DNA of 64,000 bases from Alphaproteobacteria bacterium (GTDB lineage Bacteria > Pseudomonadota > Alphaproteobacteria > Micropepsales > Micropepsaceae). Below the pieces are notes generated by a model that did not search any database, was not told where the DNA came from, and saw only the letters and a program-made list of their open reading frames with translations. The stretch is from positions 558,001 through 622,000 of the forward strand of contig JACKLF010000002.1 in the NCBI GenBank assembly GCA_024236055.1, in the 5' to 3' direction. The position numbers and the translations under genes are program-made. Below, piece by piece: positions 62,288 through 64,000 of the stretch; position 1 is the first letter of the stretch, and each line of letters begins with the position of its first letter.

Positions 62288-64000
62288 ATGGGACAGGAAG
62301 TTCATTTCGAAATCTTCCGGCGGGTCGGCGCGCGCGGCGGCTGGTCGCTGCATGAGGTGCGCTCGGGCCGGGACGAAGCCATCCGCATCGCCCAGGAGAT
62401 GATGGCCGGCGAAAACGCCACCGGCGTCAAGGTCATGAAAGAGACCTACAATGACGAGACCGGCGACTTTCTGAGCCTGAAAATTTTCGAGGAAGGCCAC
62501 AACCAGGTCAAACTGGCACCCGCGGAAGAAGACGTGCCGCACGCCCTTCCCTGCTTCAAGCCGGACGATCTTTATTCCTATCATGCGCGCCAGACCATGA
62601 CGCGCCTGCTGGCCGACTTTTTGGCCCGCAACAAGGTCACCATCACCGAGCTGATTCACCGCGCCGACCTTCTGGAGAAGTTCGAGGCCACCGGCACCGC
62701 CTATCAGCATGCGGTGCAGAAGGTGGCCGTGGCCCAGGCGTCATCCACCAAGACGCCGGTGCAGCAGATCATCAAGAGCCTGAACGAACTGACCACCCAG
62801 GCCATCAACCGCGTCTATCGCGACCAGCGCGCCGGCAAGTTTCCGGAAGCCGGCGCCGGCCAGTTCGCCGACCTGGCGCGCAGGCTTTGCGCCCAGGGCG
62901 GCGGCGAGGCGGCCTATCTGTTCAACGCCGCGCTGGCCAACCACCTGAAAGCGGCAAACGGCTGGGACGAAAAGGTCGGCATGCTGATTGCCGTCATGGA
63001 AGAGGCGCCCAAGGAAAAGACGCCCGAGCAGGAAGCCGTGCGCAAACTCATCCTGACCTCGGTGGATGTGATGATCGCCGAAGTCCTGGGCGGCTCGGCG
63101 GCCCTGCATGAGCTGATGGGCGCCGCCGACAATCTGGGCCAGGCGCTGATGAACCTGGTTTCGCTGTTCCTGGGCAAGCCGCTTACCGGCGCCAGGGACG
63201 GCCTGCTGGCGCTGACCAGCCACTTTGCCGCCGACACGCTGCCCAATGCGCGCACCGCGGTCGCCCATCGCCTGGTTGCCGAGTTCAAGGCCAACAAGCG
63301 GCTGTGCCCCAAGTCGATGGTCGAAGAACTGAAGATGCTGCGCAAGATCGCCAATTCGATCGTGCTGGGCGTCGGCAAGTATATGAGCCACGAGGATCTG
63401 GTCGCGGCCTTCACCCTGCGCTCCAAGCGGCTGGTCACGCCCGAAGGGCTGGGCCGCCATATCGGCGATGCGCCCCCGGACGAAAAACTGGACCAGCTTC
63501 TGTTCGTGGAAGAGAACATCATCGGCGCCGAGAACAAGCGGCTTCTGGCGAGCTTCATCCTGCCGATCCTGAACGCCGCGCCGTTCGAGACCCATTTCGT
63601 CACCGCCAAGACGCCGGTGCTGACCCGCCTGCAACGTCTGGCCCAGCTTCAGGCGCGCGTGCGCCGCAGCGGCTTCATCGACGTGACCCGCGACGAGATC
63701 GCCGCCAAGCTGGATTCGGTCGCCGTTCAGGTCGAGGCGCGCGGGCGGCTGTTCGAATCGATCGAGGCGCGCCCCGGCAGCCCCGTCGAAAAGGCCCAGA
63801 CACTGCTGCGGCTGGCGGCGGGCGGCATGCTGACCGAAGGCATTCTGTCGGCCAAGGCGCGCGACCTGATCCTGGGGCACCTGTCTCAGCCGGGCTTCCT
63901 GACCGGTTACATGGCTGCCCAGACCGCCGAAGCCGGCGGCGCCAAGCCCGACAGCGAGAAGCTGATGGCCGGGCTGATGGAAACGCTGGGCAAGGCAGGC
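62288..64000 (+). CDS. Large conserved-looking hypothetical protein, partial at the window edge
   Basis: 571 codons without a stop from the ATG at 62288 to the last base, so the gene continues beyond the window. I do not recognise a named family. The N-terminus (MGQEVHFEIFRRVGARGGWSLHEV...EAIRIAQEMM) looks like a small alpha/beta domain. From about residue 95 on the protein is mostly helical, with conserved-looking stretches such as HRADLLEKFEATGTAYQHAV, LFVEENIIGAENKRLLASF and LRLAAGGMLTEGILSAKARD. There is no signal peptide or membrane segment, so it should be cytoplasmic. Codon use matches neighbouring genes. A CtrA box lies 24 bases upstream, which suggests a cell-cycle, motility or surface role. 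Confidence 0.75.
   Translation, partial: MGQEVHFEIFRRVGARGGWSLHEVRSGRDEAIRIAQEMMAGENATGVKVMKETYNDETGDFLSLKIFEEGHNQVKLAPAEEDVPHALPCFKPDDLYSYHARQTMTRLLADFLARNKVTITELIHRADLLEKFEATGTAYQHAVQKVAVAQASSTKTPVQQIIKSLNELTTQAINRVYRDQRAGKFPEAGAGQFADLARRLCAQGGGEAAYLFNAALANHLKAANGWDEKVGMLIAVMEEAPKEKTPEQEAVRKLILTSVDVMIAEVLGGSAALHELMGAADNLGQALMNLVSLFLGKPLTGARDGLLALTSHFAADTLPNARTAVAHRLVAEFKANKRLCPKSMVEELKMLRKIANSIVLGVGKYMSHEDLVAAFTLRSKRLVTPEGLGRHIGDAPPDEKLDQLLFVEENIIGAENKRLLASFILPILNAAPFETHFVTAKTPVLTRLQRLAQLQARVRRSGFIDVTRDEIAAKLDSVAVQVEARGRLFESIEARPGSPVEKAQTLLRLAAGGMLTEGILSAKARDLILGHLSQPGFLTGYMAAQTAEAGGAKPDSEKLMAGLMETLGKAG

Overview
The window is chromosomal DNA of a high-GC alphaproteobacterium. The class call rests on several things seen here: two TTAA-N7-TTAA sites matching the CtrA cell-cycle regulator box, a CC0125/CC1285-type lipoprotein (a family named from Caulobacter), a CTTG-N18-CCTATAT RpoH-type promoter before dnaK, a small HIG1 membrane protein, the priA / fsa-type transaldolase / xerC neighbourhood, and betaine-lipid genes btaA-btaB. 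I cannot assign a genus; deep-branching groups such as Rhizomicrobium/Micropepsaceae or Caulobacterales would fit.

Layout. 1-11 kb: lipoprotein, CslA-like glycosyltransferase, CHAP lipoprotein, two tandem kup potassium transporters, an RlmI-type rRNA methyltransferase, and psd-pssA for phosphatidylethanolamine. 11-21 kb: a histidine kinase behind a CtrA box, then a conserved but functionally unsolved module: a Zn-ribbon metallopeptidase (COG4307 type), transglutaminase-DUF2126, circularly permuted ATP-grasp fused to alpha-E, and a second transglutaminase. 21-31 kb: an exported phosphatase-superfamily enzyme, a ZIP transporter, a D-amino-acid-oxidase-like flavoprotein with permuted motif order, and a sugar-acid region (2-hydroxyacid dehydrogenase, Tat-exported UxuA-like enzyme, threonine-dehydratase-like enzyme, ACS-family MFS transporter, DgoD-like dehydratase). 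31-36 kb: DUF983, a ParA/ribbon-helix-helix pair, a MOSC protein, and btaAB. 36-50 kb: tRNA-Thr(CGT), PQQ sugar dehydrogenase, xerC-transaldolase, priA, YHYH protein, leuC, HIG1 protein, UspA, mutS, maeB. 50.6-53 kb: an AT-richer, gene-poor stretch leading into a frameshifted M20 peptidase relic. 53-64 kb: DUF885 peptidase, TspO, dnaK-dnaJ, a PmtA-like methyltransferase, pckA, a MoeB/ThiF-like adenylyltransferase, and a large unrecognised gene that runs off the right edge behind a second CtrA box.

The genes suggest flexible membrane lipids (PE by pssA/psd, possible PC by the PmtA-like enzyme, betaine lipid by btaAB), gluconeogenic and C4 metabolism (pckA, maeB), and sugar-acid use. A palindromic intergenic repeat (six copies seen, one of them partial) tends to abut stop codons. 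A second, shorter repeat has three copies. No CRISPR array, complete insertion sequence or prophage was seen.
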